Assembly: GCF_900163815.1 (NCBI RefSeq)
Contig: NZ_FUKO01000029.1
Coordinates: forward strand, 1 to 64,000
Reading direction: 5' to 3'
DNA length: 64,000 nucleotides
From: Microbacterium esteraromaticum
GTDB taxonomy: Bacteria; Actinomycetota; Actinomycetes; Actinomycetales; Microbacteriaceae
Shown here in pieces: positions 53,738 through 63,298 of the stretch (the first letter of the stretch is position 1; every line of letters starts with the position of its first letter). A program made the position numbers and the translations under genes. The notes below the pieces were generated by a model. The model saw only the letters and a program-made list of their open reading frames with translations, had not been told where the DNA came from and did no database searches.

Positions 53738-55297
53738 ATGTCCAACAGCGACTACATCGTCGTCGGCGCGGGTTCCGCGGGGAGCGCCGTTACCCGGCGG
53801 CTCATCGACGCGGGATTCAGCGTGCACGTCATCGAGGCGGGTCCGGTCGACACGGACCCGAACATCCACAGCCCGCAGGGGTGGCCCGCACTCCTCATGT
53901 CCGCCAGTGACTGGGCGGTGATGACCACCCCGCAGGTCCACGCGGGCAACAGGCCCGTGTACTGGCCGCGCGGAAAGGTCCTCGGCGGCAGCAGCTCGCT
54001 GAACGGGATGATCTACATGCGCGGGGACAAGCGCGACTATGACTCGTGGGCCGACGCTGGTGCCACCGGATGGGGCTGGAACGACGTGCTCCCGCTCTTC
54101 AAGCGATCCGAGGACCACGCCGATGGTGAGTCCGACTATCACGGCGTGGGAGGCCCTCTGCACGTCGAGCGCATTGACCCCGGAACTCGACACCCGGCTG
54201 CGGCTGCGTTCGTGGAGGCCGCCGTGCAGGCCGGCATCGACCCGACAGACGACTTCAATGAAGGCAGCCTGGACGGTGCCGGATTCAATCACACGACCAC
54301 GAAGGACGGAAAGCGCGCCAGTGCCTGGCAGAGCTACGTCACTCCGATCAGTGACAGCCCATTGCTGACGGTGACCACCGGCGCGCTCGTGCACCGAGTG
54401 ATCATCGAGAGCGGCAGGGCGGTCGGCGTCGAGTATTCCTCCGATGGCACGGTGACCGAGGCGAGAGCGAACGTCGAGGTGATCATCAGCGCCGGGGCGA
54501 TCGGCTCGCCGAAGATCCTCCTGCTGTCCGGGATCGGCCCGGCCGCCGACCTCGAGGCACTTGGCATCGATGTGGTGAAGGACCTTCCCGGTGTCGGGGA
54601 GAACCTGCACGATCACCTGCTCGTCAGCGTCCTGTACGAGTCGAACGAACCGATCGCAGCCGGGCAGAACAATCTGCTCGAAGCCCAGTTCTATTCGCGC
54701 AGCACCGACTGGGATGGACCCGCGCCGGACCTGCAGCCGCTGTTCATCCACCTTCCCTACCCCACCGACGGGGTCTCGGCTCCTGAGCAGGGCTACACGA
54801 TCGCCGCCGGCATCGTCCGCCCGCAGTCCCGCGGCACACTCAAGCTGGCATCCGCCGACCCGGCGGATGCGCCGCTGGTCGACCCGAACATCTTCGGTGA
54901 CGAGCGCGACCTGGAGGCGATGGTCGACGCGGTGATCATCAGCCGCAAGGTGGGAGACCAGGACGCTCTCGCTCCGTTCCGCAAGTCCGAGTTCGCACCC
55001 GGCGCCGACGTGACCTCCCGCGAGGAACTGCGGGAGTTCTGCCGCCGGACGGTGGGCACGTACCACCACCAGGTGGGCACGTGCCGCATCGGGACTGACG
55101 AGCTCTCGGTCGTTGACCCGGAGCTGCGAGTGCACGGCATCGCCGGCCTTCGGGTTGCCGATGCCTCCGTCATGCCCAGCGTCCCGAGCGCGAACACCAA
55201 CGCGCCCTCCATCATGATCGGCGAGAAGGCCTCCGATCTGCTGCTCGCCAGCGCCACCTCGAACAGCGCCGACCGCCTCGTCGGCACCGGAATCTAG
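53738..55297 (+). CDS. GMC family alcohol oxidoreductase (choline dehydrogenase-like)
   Basis: 519-residue FAD-dependent oxidoreductase. The dinucleotide motif VVGAGSAGSAV is at residues 8-18. The GMC signatures GRPVYWPRGKVLGGSSSLNG and SAGAIGSPKILLLSGIGP are intact. The C-terminal catalytic region YHHQVGTCRIG has the active-site histidine, followed by the second conserved block SVPSANTNAPSIMIGEKASD. Paired with an aldehyde dehydrogenase, it probably oxidises an aromatic primary alcohol such as 2-phenylethanol to its aldehyde; this substrate is inferred from context. ATG 53738 has AAGGAGG. Confidence 0.88.
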   Translation: MSNSDYIVVGAGSAGSAVTRRLIDAGFSVHVIEAGPVDTDPNIHSPQGWPALLMSASDWAVMTTPQVHAGNRPVYWPRGKVLGGSSSLNGMIYMRGDKRDYDSWADAGATGWGWNDVLPLFKRSEDHADGESDYHGVGGPLHVERIDPGTRHPAAAAFVEAAVQAGIDPTDDFNEGSLDGAGFNHTTTKDGKRASAWQSYVTPISDSPLLTVTTGALVHRVIIESGRAVGVEYSSDGTVTEARANVEVIISAGAIGSPKILLLSGIGPAADLEALGIDVVKDLPGVGENLHDHLLVSVLYESNEPIAAGQNNLLEAQFYSRSTDWDGPAPDLQPLFIHLPYPTDGVSAPEQGYTIAAGIVRPQSRGTLKLASADPADAPLVDPNIFGDERDLEAMVDAVIISRKVGDQDALAPFRKSEFAPGADVTSREELREFCRRTVGTYHHQVGTCRIGTDELSVVDPELRVHGIAGLRVADASVMPSVPSANTNAPSIMIGEKASDLLLASATSNSADRLVGTGI

Positions 55298-55309
55298 GAG
55301 AAGACTCAC

Positions 55310-56800
55310 ATGTCCATCGACACCGCCAACGCCCCCACCGACGAGAGCCGAGCCGAGGAGCCGGTCTTCACCACCGGACTCTTCATCAACGGACAGTGGC
55401 GCGCCGCCGCTTCCACCTTCACCGATCTGAACCCCGCCACAGGCAAGCCCCTCGCCGAAATCAGCGACGGCTCCGCCGCCGACGTCGATGAGGCGGTCAA
55501 GGCCGCACGCGCCGCGCTCGTTGGCGAGTGGGGCGCGACGCCAGGTGTCGTCCGCGGCAAGCTGCTCAACAAGATCGCCGAGCTCATCGAACGGGACGGG
55601 CTTGAGCTCGCGCGGCTGGAGTCGCTCGACATTGGCAAGCCCGCGATCCAGCCGCAGATCCTCGACATCCCCAACGCGGCGGCGACGTTCCGTCACTTCG
55701 CCGGCTGGGCCGACAAGATCAAGGGCGAAACGATCCCCACCGCAGGCGCCATGGGGCAGCCCACCCTCTCCTACACGGTGCGGGAACCCGTCGGAGTCAT
55801 CGGCGCGATCGTCCCATGGAACACCCCACTGATGATCGCGGCATGGAAGATCGCGCCTGCGCTGGCAGCAGGCAACACCCTCGTCGTCAAGCCGGCAGAG
55901 GACGCCCCGCTGTCCATCCTGCACCTGGCGACGCTGATCCAGGAGGCGGGCGTGCCGGCGGGAGTCGTGAACGTGATCCCCGGCCGTGGCTCGGTCGCAG
56001 GCGCGGCGCTTGTCGAGCACCCGGACGTCGACAAGATCAGCTTCACAGGCTCCCCGGAGACCGGACGAGCCATCCAGATCGCCGCGGCCCAGACGTTCAA
56101 GCGGGTGACGTTGGAGCTCGGGGGTAAGACCCCGCAGATCATCTTCGCCGACGCGAACATCGAGGCCGCCGTCGGCGGCACCGCGATGGGGCTGTTCTTC
56201 AACCAGGGCGAGGTGTGCGCAGCCGGCACCCGCGTGCTCGTTCACCGCTCCATCTACGACCAGGTCGTGCAGGGACTGGCCGGCGCCGCGTCCGCCCAGG
56301 TGCTCGGCGACCCCTTCGACGAGAGCACCACGCTCGGCGCTCTCGTCAGCAAGAAGCAGCAGGAGCGCGTGCTGGGCTACATCGAGAAGGGCAAGGCCGA
56401 GGGAGCCCGCCTCGTCGCCGGTGGCGACGCTGGCAAGGACGAGGGGTTCTTCGTCCGCCCGACGATCTTCGCCGACGTCGACAACAGCATGACGATCTCC
56501 CAGGAAGAGATCTTCGGACCGGTCGGCGTGGTCATCCCCTTCGACACCGAGGAGGAGGCGATCGAGATCGCCAACGCGACGGTCTACGGTCTGGCAGCGA
56601 GCATCTGGACCAACGACCTCGGTCGGGCGCATCGCGTCGCGGGCAAGGTCCGTGCGGGCGCCGTGTGGGTCAACACCTGGGCCGCCATCGACCCGGCGCT
56701 GCCATGGGGCGGCATGAAGACCTCGGGCATCGGGCGCGAGCTCGGTTGGGCCGGCATCCTCGCCAACACCGAAGAGAAGGTCGTCACGGTCGTCATCTGA
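55310..56800 (+). CDS. Aldehyde dehydrogenase, phenylacetaldehyde type
   Basis: 496-residue NAD(P)-dependent aldehyde dehydrogenase. The catalytic glutamate lies in LELGGKTPQ and the nucleophilic cysteine in NQGEVCAAGTR. The cofactor segment FTGSPETGRAI and the oxyanion segment IVPWNTPLM are present. The GMC gene ends 12 nt upstream, so they form an operon. A FeaR-like regulator converges on it. These neighbours suggest phenylacetaldehyde is oxidised to phenylacetate for PaaK. ATG 55310 has AGGAG upstream. Confidence 0.9.
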   Translation: MSIDTANAPTDESRAEEPVFTTGLFINGQWRAAASTFTDLNPATGKPLAEISDGSAADVDEAVKAARAALVGEWGATPGVVRGKLLNKIAELIERDGLELARLESLDIGKPAIQPQILDIPNAAATFRHFAGWADKIKGETIPTAGAMGQPTLSYTVREPVGVIGAIVPWNTPLMIAAWKIAPALAAGNTLVVKPAEDAPLSILHLATLIQEAGVPAGVVNVIPGRGSVAGAALVEHPDVDKISFTGSPETGRAIQIAAAQTFKRVTLELGGKTPQIIFADANIEAAVGGTAMGLFFNQGEVCAAGTRVLVHRSIYDQVVQGLAGAASAQVLGDPFDESTTLGALVSKKQQERVLGYIEKGKAEGARLVAGGDAGKDEGFFVRPTIFADVDNSMTISQEEIFGPVGVVIPFDTEEEAIEIANATVYGLAASIWTNDLGRAHRVAGKVRAGAVWVNTWAAIDPALPWGGMKTSGIGRELGWAGILANTEEKVVTVVI

Positions 56801-56816
56801 CCGCGCACCAACCCGT

Positions 56817-56855
56817 CTGCTGGGGCGGCACCTGAATTCAGGGCCGCTCCAGCAG
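56817..56855. terminator. Bidirectional hairpin between aldehyde dehydrogenase and FeaR-like genes
   Basis: The 13-bp stem has one mismatch (CTGCTGGGGCGGC / GCCGCTCCAGCAG). It encloses the perfect palindrome CCTGAATTCAGG. It lies in the 37-nt gap between convergent genes and overlaps the last codons of the regulator. Confidence 0.6.
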
Positions 56856-57860
56856 CTGCAGCGACGCAGCACGGAACTCGCTCGGGGTGAAACCGAACTC
56901 TCCCCGGAAGGCGCGAGCGAAGCCCGCAGCGTCCATGAAGCCCCACGACGTTCCGATCGAGGCGACCGACCGGCCCGCCAACGCCGGATTACCCAGATCG
57001 CGGCGCGCCTGCTCCAGCCGACGATGGCGAATCCAGCCGCTCACCGTCTCGTGCTGTTGCTCGAACAGCTTCTGCAAGTACCGAACGGAGACATGATGCG
57101 CGTCCGCAACGCTGGCCACAGTGAGATTCGGGTCACCGAGGCGAGAGGCCATATACGACTCCACCTGCATCGTCAAAGCCCGACGCCTGGCCTGCTCATC
57201 GCCGCGCACCGTCGGCCCGAGACGCTCGGCGAACGTCGCCGACAGCAGATCGAACACCGCATCCGACAGCGGCAGCCCGCCCGACAGCGGCTCCGCATCG
57301 AGCTGACGGCTGATCTCTCCCAGGAAACGCGAGGTCACTGCCCCGAGACCTCGCCGGCCAGAGAACCGGGACGCCGTGAGTGTCGCGAGCGTGCCCCGGT
57401 CGAATCGCAGAAGCTCGGCAGGGAACATGACCACAAACATCTCGAACGACTCATCGAAGTCGAGCATGTACGGCCGAGTCGTGTCGTAGATCGCGAAATC
57501 CCCCGGCGCAAGCGCCGCGTCCCGATCGTCCTGCGAGATCACGCTGTACCCGCGAAGCTGCAGACCGAGCTTGATGAAGCCCGGGTCGTTCTTCATGATG
57601 GAGCGGGCCGATCGCCTCACCGAAACGGCAGACCCGGCGACAGTGTTGATCTCTGCCGGGCCGAGAGACTGAGACACGAGCCTGCCCTGGAAGCCTGCAG
57701 GCCTCCTCGAGGACTTCATCTCCGCCGCGAGCGGGACGAAACTCTGCGACACCGCCTCGGTCCACGCCTCGAAGCGCTCATTGACGTGAAGCACCGAGCA
57801 ATCGAGCACAGCGCGGCCGCCAGGTGCCGGAACCCCCAAAGGGACGACGGTGCTGACCAT
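56838..57860 (-). CDS. AraC family regulator, FeaR/NphR-like
   Basis: 340 residues. The long N-terminal AraC-binding-like domain (VNERFEAWTEAVSQSFVPLA, FVVMFPAELLRFDRGTLATL) matches regulators of the FeaR/NphR group, which control aromatic amine or phenol catabolism. The C-terminal AraC HTH pair is LTVASVADAHHVSVRYLQKL and the segment ending GFARAFRGEFGFTPSEF. FeaR activates phenylacetaldehyde dehydrogenase in E. coli, in line with the adjacent gene here. ATG 57860 has GAGGAAGG upstream; its own promoter overlaps the second operator copy. Confidence 0.85.
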   Translation of the reverse strand: MVSTVVPLGVPAPGGRAVLDCSVLHVNERFEAWTEAVSQSFVPLAAEMKSSRRPAGFQGRLVSQSLGPAEINTVAGSAVSVRRSARSIMKNDPGFIKLGLQLRGYSVISQDDRDAALAPGDFAIYDTTRPYMLDFDESFEMFVVMFPAELLRFDRGTLATLTASRFSGRRGLGAVTSRFLGEISRQLDAEPLSGGLPLSDAVFDLLSATFAERLGPTVRGDEQARRRALTMQVESYMASRLGDPNLTVASVADAHHVSVRYLQKLFEQQHETVSGWIRHRRLEQARRDLGNPALAGRSVASIGTSWGFMDAAGFARAFRGEFGFTPSEFRAASLQLLERP

Positions 57861-57958
57861 CTGATGCCTTCCTCGGCGATCACATCGCCGCCACTTCGTC
57901 GTGGTGCGCACAGTCTAGGCCGCGACTTGACGGCCTATCCCGGCTATGTCACTCTATC

Positions 57959-57987
57959 CATACTGAACGATCGGTAAGTGAAGGTCA
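57959..57987 (-). promoter_or_regulatory. Second copy of the promoter/operator, before the thiolase operon
   Basis: Minus-strand TTGACC and AGTATG with 17-nt spacing surround the same 18-bp palindrome (+ strand 57962-57979) as at 53406. It lies between the FeaR-like gene and the thiolase operon, so a single bound TetR repressor could control both directions. For the + direction a TTGACG at 57927-57932 is a possible -35, but a good -10 is not evident. Confidence 0.55.
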
Positions 57988-58017
57988 AGTGCGAAACACA
58001 ATCAAGGTAACGGAGCC

Positions 58018-59205
58018 ATGCCAGAAGCATTCGTCGTAGGCGGGGTGCGGACCCCGATCGGCCGCTACGGCGGAACCCTCTCTCAAGTCCGCCCGGATGA
58101 CCTCGCCGCCCTGGTCATCTCGGAACTGGTCGCACGAGTCGGGGTCGAGCCTTCCTCGATCGACGACATCGTTTTCGGCGACGCCAACCAGGCCGGCGAA
58201 GACAACCGCAATGTCGCCCGGATGGCCGCACTGCTGGCCGGACTGCCGGTCTCGGTCCCCGGGATCACGGTCAACAGGCTCTGCGCGTCGGGCCTCTCGG
58301 CCGTCCACATCGCCTCAGCGATGGTGAAGTCCGGCGAAGCGGACCTCGTCATCGCCGGCGGCGTCGAGTCCATGAGCCGTGCACCCTGGGTTCTCGCCAA
58401 GCCCGAGAAGGCATTCGCCCGCCCCGGCGAGATCGTCGACACCTCGATCGGATGGCGGTTCACGAACCCGAGACTCGCGGAGCACGAGAAGTGGACCTTC
58501 AGCATGCCCGAGACGGCTGAAGAGGTCGGTGTTCAGGAGGGCGTCACCCGGGACGAGGCTGACGCGTTCGCGCTCCGCTCGCACACGAGAGCGCTGGCCG
58601 CCGCCGCCGGAGGACGTTTCGCCGACGAGATCGTGACGGTCACGACGCCCCGCGGAGCTGTCACGACGGATGAGGGCCCTCGGGCCGATAGTTCGATCGA
58701 GGTGCTCGGGGGCCTGCGTCCGGTGGTTCGAGGCGGATCGCTGGTGACGGCGGGAAACGCGTCGCCGCTCAACGACGGGGCTGCGGCGGTGCTGATCGCC
58801 AGCGAAGCGGCTGTGACGAAGCTTGGGCTGGAACCTCGCGTTCGCGTCCTCGGCGGATCATCGGCGGGCGTCGCGCCCGAGGTGATGGGGCTCGGACCGG
58901 TTCCGGCGGTCGAGAAACTCCTTGAGCGCCTCAACCTGTCGACGTCCGACTTCGGTGCGATCGAACTGAACGAGGCATTCGCGACTCAGGCGATCGCGTG
59001 CATCCGTCGGCTCGGACTGGACGAGAGCATCGTCAACGCTGACGGCGGCGCGATTGCGTTGGGGCATCCGCTGGGTGCGTCTGGCACACGGATCCTGGTG
59101 ACACTGGTCGGCCGTATGGAACGCGAAGCCGCCGACCGCGGCATCGCCACGATGTGCGTCGGCGTCGGGCAGGGCGCCGCGCTGGCTGTGGAGCGCGTGA
59201 GATGA
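58018..59205 (+). CDS. paaJ: Acyl-CoA thiolase of the phenylacetate pathway
   Basis: 395 residues. In the paa pathway it cleaves 3-oxoadipyl-CoA and the dehydro-octenedioyl-CoA intermediate. The acyl-accepting cysteine lies in NRLCASGLSAV (about residue 88). The remaining catalytic signatures are ELNEAFATQ, GGAIALGHPLGASGTR and MCVGVGQGAAL. The start is MPEAFVVGGVRTPIG with GGAG 6 nt before the ATG. It is the first gene of a five-gene overlapping operon. Confidence 0.9.
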   Translation: MPEAFVVGGVRTPIGRYGGTLSQVRPDDLAALVISELVARVGVEPSSIDDIVFGDANQAGEDNRNVARMAALLAGLPVSVPGITVNRLCASGLSAVHIASAMVKSGEADLVIAGGVESMSRAPWVLAKPEKAFARPGEIVDTSIGWRFTNPRLAEHEKWTFSMPETAEEVGVQEGVTRDEADAFALRSHTRALAAAAGGRFADEIVTVTTPRGAVTTDEGPRADSSIEVLGGLRPVVRGGSLVTAGNASPLNDGAAAVLIASEAAVTKLGLEPRVRVLGGSSAGVAPEVMGLGPVPAVEKLLERLNLSTSDFGAIELNEAFATQAIACIRRLGLDESIVNADGGAIALGHPLGASGTRILVTLVGRMEREAADRGIATMCVGVGQGAALAVERVR

Positions 59206-59942
59206 GCGATCCCCGAGCGCTCTTGATAGAGCGGGGGAGCGACCGGGTTCACGTCACGCTCAACCGTCCCACCGTGAAGAACGCAATCAACCAGACCATG
59301 GTGGACGAATTGCACGCGGTCTGTGCGGAGCTCGAAGCAGACCCGCGGATCCTGATCCTCTCCGGGGCAGGGAGTGTGTTCGCGTCAGGGGCGGACATCG
59401 CGCAGCTACGGGACCGGCGTCGGAATGATGCGCTGGCGGGCATCAACTCGCGACTGTTCACCCGCATCGCCGCGCTGCCGATGCCGGTGATCGCGGCCGT
59501 CGACGGCTGGGCGCTCGGCGGCGGCGCAGAGCTCGCATACGCAGCCGACTTCCGGATTGCCGGTACGACCGCCCGTATCGGCAATCCCGAGACGGGCCTG
59601 GGCATCGTGGCCGCCGCCGGGGCGACCTGGCGGCTCGTCGAACTCGTCGGAGAAGCACTGGCGATGGAGATCCTCCTCGCCGGTCGTGTCCTCACGGCCG
59701 ACGAGGCGCTCAGCGCGCGTCTTGTGACAGAGGTCCACCCCTCAGATCAGCTTCTCCCGGCTGCTCATGCTCTCGCGGACCGGATCGCGAAACAGGATCC
59801 ATTGGCGATCCGCTTCACCAAGGCCCTCGTGCGCGCCCCTCGGACCGCGCATCCGCACGCCGACGAGACAGCCCAGGCAGTGCTGTTCGAATCCCCGGAG
59901 AAGCACCGCCGCATGACCGAGTTCCTGGAGAAGAAAAGATGA
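59202..59942 (+). CDS. Enoyl-CoA hydratase/isomerase
   Basis: 246-residue crotonase-fold enzyme, probably PaaF (hydratase) or PaaG (isomerase) of the lower phenylacetate pathway. The CoA-binding and oxyanion-hole segments are GAGSVFASGADIAQL and DGWALGGGAELAYAADFRIA, and the catalytic glutamate region reads GNPETGLGIV. Only one crotonase gene is in the window, although the pathway needs both activities; the other may lie outside. ATG 59202 overlaps the thiolase stop. Confidence 0.87.
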   Translation: MSDPRALLIERGSDRVHVTLNRPTVKNAINQTMVDELHAVCAELEADPRILILSGAGSVFASGADIAQLRDRRRNDALAGINSRLFTRIAALPMPVIAAVDGWALGGGAELAYAADFRIAGTTARIGNPETGLGIVAAAGATWRLVELVGEALAMEILLAGRVLTADEALSARLVTEVHPSDQLLPAAHALADRIAKQDPLAIRFTKALVRAPRTAHPHADETAQAVLFESPEKHRRMTEFLEKKR

Positions 59943-60793
59943 CCGTGATCCCCGACGCGATCGGCGTCATCGGCGGTGGCCGCATGGGCGTGGGAATCGC
60001 GCATGCGTTCCTGCTTGCCGGCGCCGAGGTGACGATCCTCGAGCGCGACAACGGCACGGCGGAGCACGCGGCTGCCGAACTGCGAAGGGCGGTCGGCGTG
60101 AGCGTGGATCGCGGGGTCACCGATCGCTCCGCCGCCGACCTCGCCGGTGACTCCGCGGTAGCCACCGAGCCTTCAGAACTCGCCGCGTGCGGACTCGTGG
60201 TCGAGGCAGTGCCGGAGAACCTGGAGCTGAAGCGGTCGATGCTGCGCCGAGTCGAAGACGTCCTGTCCGCGGACTCCTGGCTGGCCACGAACACATCGTC
60301 CCTGTCCATCAGCTCCATCTCCGAAGGGCTCACGCATCCGGAGCGGCTCGTCGGGCTTCACTTCTTCAACCCGGTGCCAGCGTCCACGCTCGTCGAGATC
60401 GTGAGGGGACCACGGACGGAGGGCGAGCTGGTGCGGCTGGCGCAGGGCTGGGTCGACGCCATCGGGAAGACCCCGATCACGGTGCTCGACTCGCCGGGAT
60501 TCGCCAGTTCGCGACTGGGAGTGGTCATCGCACTGGAGGCGATCCGGATGCTCGAAGACGGTGTCGCGTCGGCCGAGGACATCGACTCCGCGATGGTGCT
60601 CGGGTATAAGTATCCGGTGGGTCCGCTGCGCCTGACGGACATGGTCGGACTCGACGTGCGCCTGGGCATCGCGGAGTACCTCAGCAGCACGCTCGGCGAG
60701 CGTTTCGACCCTCCGCAGCTGCTGCGCGCCAAGGTCGAGGCCGGTCACCTGGGGCGCAAGAGCGGACAGGGCTTCTTCTCATGGGCCGACTGA
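59939..60793 (+). CDS. paaH: 3-hydroxyacyl-CoA dehydrogenase
   Basis: 284-residue NAD-dependent dehydrogenase. The Rossmann motif GVIGGGRMGVGIAHAF is near the N-terminus. NTSSLSISSISEGLTHPERL and GLHFFNPVPASTLVEIV are the substrate loop with the catalytic histidine. In the paa pathway it oxidises 3-hydroxyadipyl-CoA to 3-oxoadipyl-CoA. It overlaps the hydratase by 4 nt and the thioesterase by 13 nt. Confidence 0.9.
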   Translation: MTVIPDAIGVIGGGRMGVGIAHAFLLAGAEVTILERDNGTAEHAAAELRRAVGVSVDRGVTDRSAADLAGDSAVATEPSELAACGLVVEAVPENLELKRSMLRRVEDVLSADSWLATNTSSLSISSISEGLTHPERLVGLHFFNPVPASTLVEIVRGPRTEGELVRLAQGWVDAIGKTPITVLDSPGFASSRLGVVIALEAIRMLEDGVASAEDIDSAMVLGYKYPVGPLRLTDMVGLDVRLGIAEYLSSTLGERFDPPQLLRAKVEAGHLGRKSGQGFFSWAD

Positions 60794-61197
60794 CCGTCCC
60801 CTGGGTCATCACACCGGGTGCCCTCGACGACAAGCTGGGCATCACTGTGCTGGAGCAGTCCGCTGAACGAGTCGTCGGCACGATGCCTGTCGAAGGCAAC
60901 ACGCAGTCGCTCGGGCTGCTCCATGGCGGAGCTTCGGTCGCGCTCGGAGAAGCCCTCGGTTCCTGGGCGGCGATGATCCATGCGAGCACGCTCGGAAAGG
61001 TCTGCGTCGGACTCGACATCAGCGCCACACACCACCGGAGCGCGCGGACGGGAATGGTCACGGGGACTGCCACCGCGATCTCGCTGGGCCGCACGGTCAC
61101 GTCCCACGAAGTGGTCATCACCGACTCGAGCGGAGCGCGCTTATGCACCGTGCGCATCACGAACCTCATCATCGACCCGCGGAAGGACCCATCATGA
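60781..61197 (+). CDS. Second hotdog thioesterase of the cluster
   Basis: 138-residue hotdog protein of the PaaI/DHNA-CoA thioesterase type, with SLGLLHGGASVALGEALGSW as the catalytic loop and GLDISATHHRSARTG as the following strand. It is only distantly similar to the paaI product at 52914, so it may have another acyl-CoA preference. It sits between the dehydrogenase and paaZ with overlapping ends, so co-translation is likely. Confidence 0.85.
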   Translation: MGRLTVPWVITPGALDDKLGITVLEQSAERVVGTMPVEGNTQSLGLLHGGASVALGEALGSWAAMIHASTLGKVCVGLDISATHHRSARTGMVTGTATAISLGRTVTSHEVVITDSSGARLCTVRITNLIIDPRKDPS

Positions 61198-63287
61198 CGA
61201 TGACCGACGACCACACGACCGCATCCACCACGGGCGGCCGCCCGCCGCTCGTGCCCAGTTTCGTCGAGGGCCGATGGTGGCAGCCGACAACCGGAACCGA
61301 GGTCCGCGATGCGGCGACCGGCACCCCGGTCGCGCTGGTCGGGGCCGAGGGACTGGACGTCGCCGCGGCCGTCAAGTACGCACGCGGCGTCGGGCAGGCC
61401 TCGTTGGGTTCATTCACCTTCCATCAGCGGGCGCTCATCCTGAAAGCGCTCGGAGCACATCTGAACGAGTCGAAGACCGAACTGTACGAGCTGAGCAGCA
61501 ACACCGGCGCCACCGCACGCGACTCGATGGTCGACATCGACGGGGGCATCGGCGTGCTGTTCACGTACGCCTCGAAGGGCAGACGAGAGCTCCCGAACTC
61601 CACCACCCTGGTCGACGGCGCCGCCGAAGGGCTCTCCCGCGATGGGTCCTTCGGCGGCCAGCACCTCTACAGCCGGGTCTCCGGGGTCGCGTTCCAAGTG
61701 AACGCGTTCAACTTCCCGGTGTGGGGGATGCTGGAGAAGTTCGCGCCGGCCTTCCTCGCCGGGGTGCCCAGCATCGTGAAGCCGGCGACACCGACCGCGT
61801 ACCTCACGCAAGCCTGCGTGCGGCTGATGGTCGAATCCGGACTGCTCCCGGACGGGTCCCTTCAGCTCATCAGCGGGTCAGTCCGCGGGTTCCTGGATCA
61901 CCTCGACCTGCGCGACCGAGTCGGCTTCACCGGGTCGGCATCGACGGCCAAAGCACTTCGCGAGGACGGCGGCGTCATCGACCGGGGAGTCGTCCTCACC
62001 GCAGAGACAGATTCCCTGAACTCCGCCATCCTCGGCCTCGACGCGGAGCCCGGAACGCCCGAGTTCGACGCGTTCATCGCGTCTGTCGCGACGGAGATGA
62101 CGGCCAAGGCCGGTCAGAAGTGCACGGCCATCCGCCGCGTCATCGTCCCCCGTCCGCGCGTCGATGCGGTCGTCGCGGCCATCGGCGAACGGCTCGCTCA
62201 GCGCGTCGTCGTCGGCGACCCCCGCGTTGAGGGAGTCACGATGGGACCGCTCGCCAGCATCGAACAGCGGGACGAGGTGCGCCGCAGCATCGAAACCCTC
62301 CTCGCCGGCGGTGCCACACTCGCGATCGGCAGCCTCGAGCCTCCGGCGGTGCCGACCGCGGACGGGATCGTCGACCTCGCTCCGGAGGGCGCATTCCTCG
62401 CCCCCGTGCTCCTTCGATTCGAAGACGCCGACGCCGACGTCGTGCATCAAGTCGAAGCGTTCGGACCCGTGGCGTCCGTCATCGGGTACAAGGACACGGC
62501 CGACGCGGTCCGCCTCGCCCGACGCGGCGGCGGCTCCCTCGTGGCCACCATCGCCAGTGCCGACCCGGGCATCGTGGCAGAGCTGTTCGAGGGGATCGCG
62601 CCGTTCCACGGGCGGGTCCTGGTGCTCGATCGGGATGACGTCAAGACGAGCACCGGACACGGATCGCCCGTGCCCCATCTTGTCCACGGCGGACCGGGAC
62701 GTGCCGGCGGCGGTGAGGAACTCGGGGGAATCCGATCGGTCCTGCACTACATGCAGCGAACGGCAATCCAGGGCACGCCCAAGGTGCTCACCGCGCTGAC
62801 CGGGCAGTGGCGAGCCGGTGCGCCGAGCGACCCTTCAGGTGAGCACCCGTTCCGCAAGCCCCTCAGCCGGCTGCGGGTCGGTGACTCAGTCGAGTCTCAG
62901 GCCCGCGAGATCACCCTGCAGGACATCGGGCACTTCGCCGACTTCACGGGCGACACCTTCTACGCGCACACGGATGAGCAGGCGGCAGCCGCGAACCCGT
63001 TCTTCCCCGGCCGAGTCGCCCACGGCTACCTGCTGCTGTCCTGGGCGGCGGGCCTGTTCGTCGATCCCGCTCCCGGCCCCGTGCTCGCGAACTACGGGCT
63101 GGAGAACCTGCGCTTCCTCACACCAGTCGTGCCGGGAGATTCGGTTCACGTCACGCTCACCGCCAAGCAGATCACCCCCCGGGAGAACGAGGACTACGGC
63201 GAAGTACGGTGGGACGCCGTGCTTCGGAACCAGGCCGACCAGCCGGTCGCCACCTACGACGTGCTGACTCTCGTCAGCAAGGACTGA
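61194..63287 (+). CDS. paaZ: PaaZ: oxepin-CoA hydrolase / semialdehyde dehydrogenase
   Basis: 697-residue fusion enzyme that opens the oxepin-CoA ring and oxidises the resulting aldehyde. Residues 1 to about 530 form an aldehyde dehydrogenase domain with the catalytic cysteine in AGQKCTAIRRV and the VNAFNFPVWGMLEKFAPAFL segment. Residues from about 555 form an R-specific MaoC-type hydratase (HFADFTGDTFYAHTD, FPGRVAHGYLLLS). Length and domain order match PaaZ. ATG 61194 overlaps the thioesterase stop. Confidence 0.93.
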   Translation: MTMTDDHTTASTTGGRPPLVPSFVEGRWWQPTTGTEVRDAATGTPVALVGAEGLDVAAAVKYARGVGQASLGSFTFHQRALILKALGAHLNESKTELYELSSNTGATARDSMVDIDGGIGVLFTYASKGRRELPNSTTLVDGAAEGLSRDGSFGGQHLYSRVSGVAFQVNAFNFPVWGMLEKFAPAFLAGVPSIVKPATPTAYLTQACVRLMVESGLLPDGSLQLISGSVRGFLDHLDLRDRVGFTGSASTAKALREDGGVIDRGVVLTAETDSLNSAILGLDAEPGTPEFDAFIASVATEMTAKAGQKCTAIRRVIVPRPRVDAVVAAIGERLAQRVVVGDPRVEGVTMGPLASIEQRDEVRRSIETLLAGGATLAIGSLEPPAVPTADGIVDLAPEGAFLAPVLLRFEDADADVVHQVEAFGPVASVIGYKDTADAVRLARRGGGSLVATIASADPGIVAELFEGIAPFHGRVLVLDRDDVKTSTGHGSPVPHLVHGGPGRAGGGEELGGIRSVLHYMQRTAIQGTPKVLTALTGQWRAGAPSDPSGEHPFRKPLSRLRVGDSVESQAREITLQDIGHFADFTGDTFYAHTDEQAAAANPFFPGRVAHGYLLLSWAAGLFVDPAPGPVLANYGLENLRFLTPVVPGDSVHVTLTAKQITPRENEDYGEVRWDAVLRNQADQPVATYDVLTLVSKD

Positions 63288-63298
63288 TGAGCGTCCGT

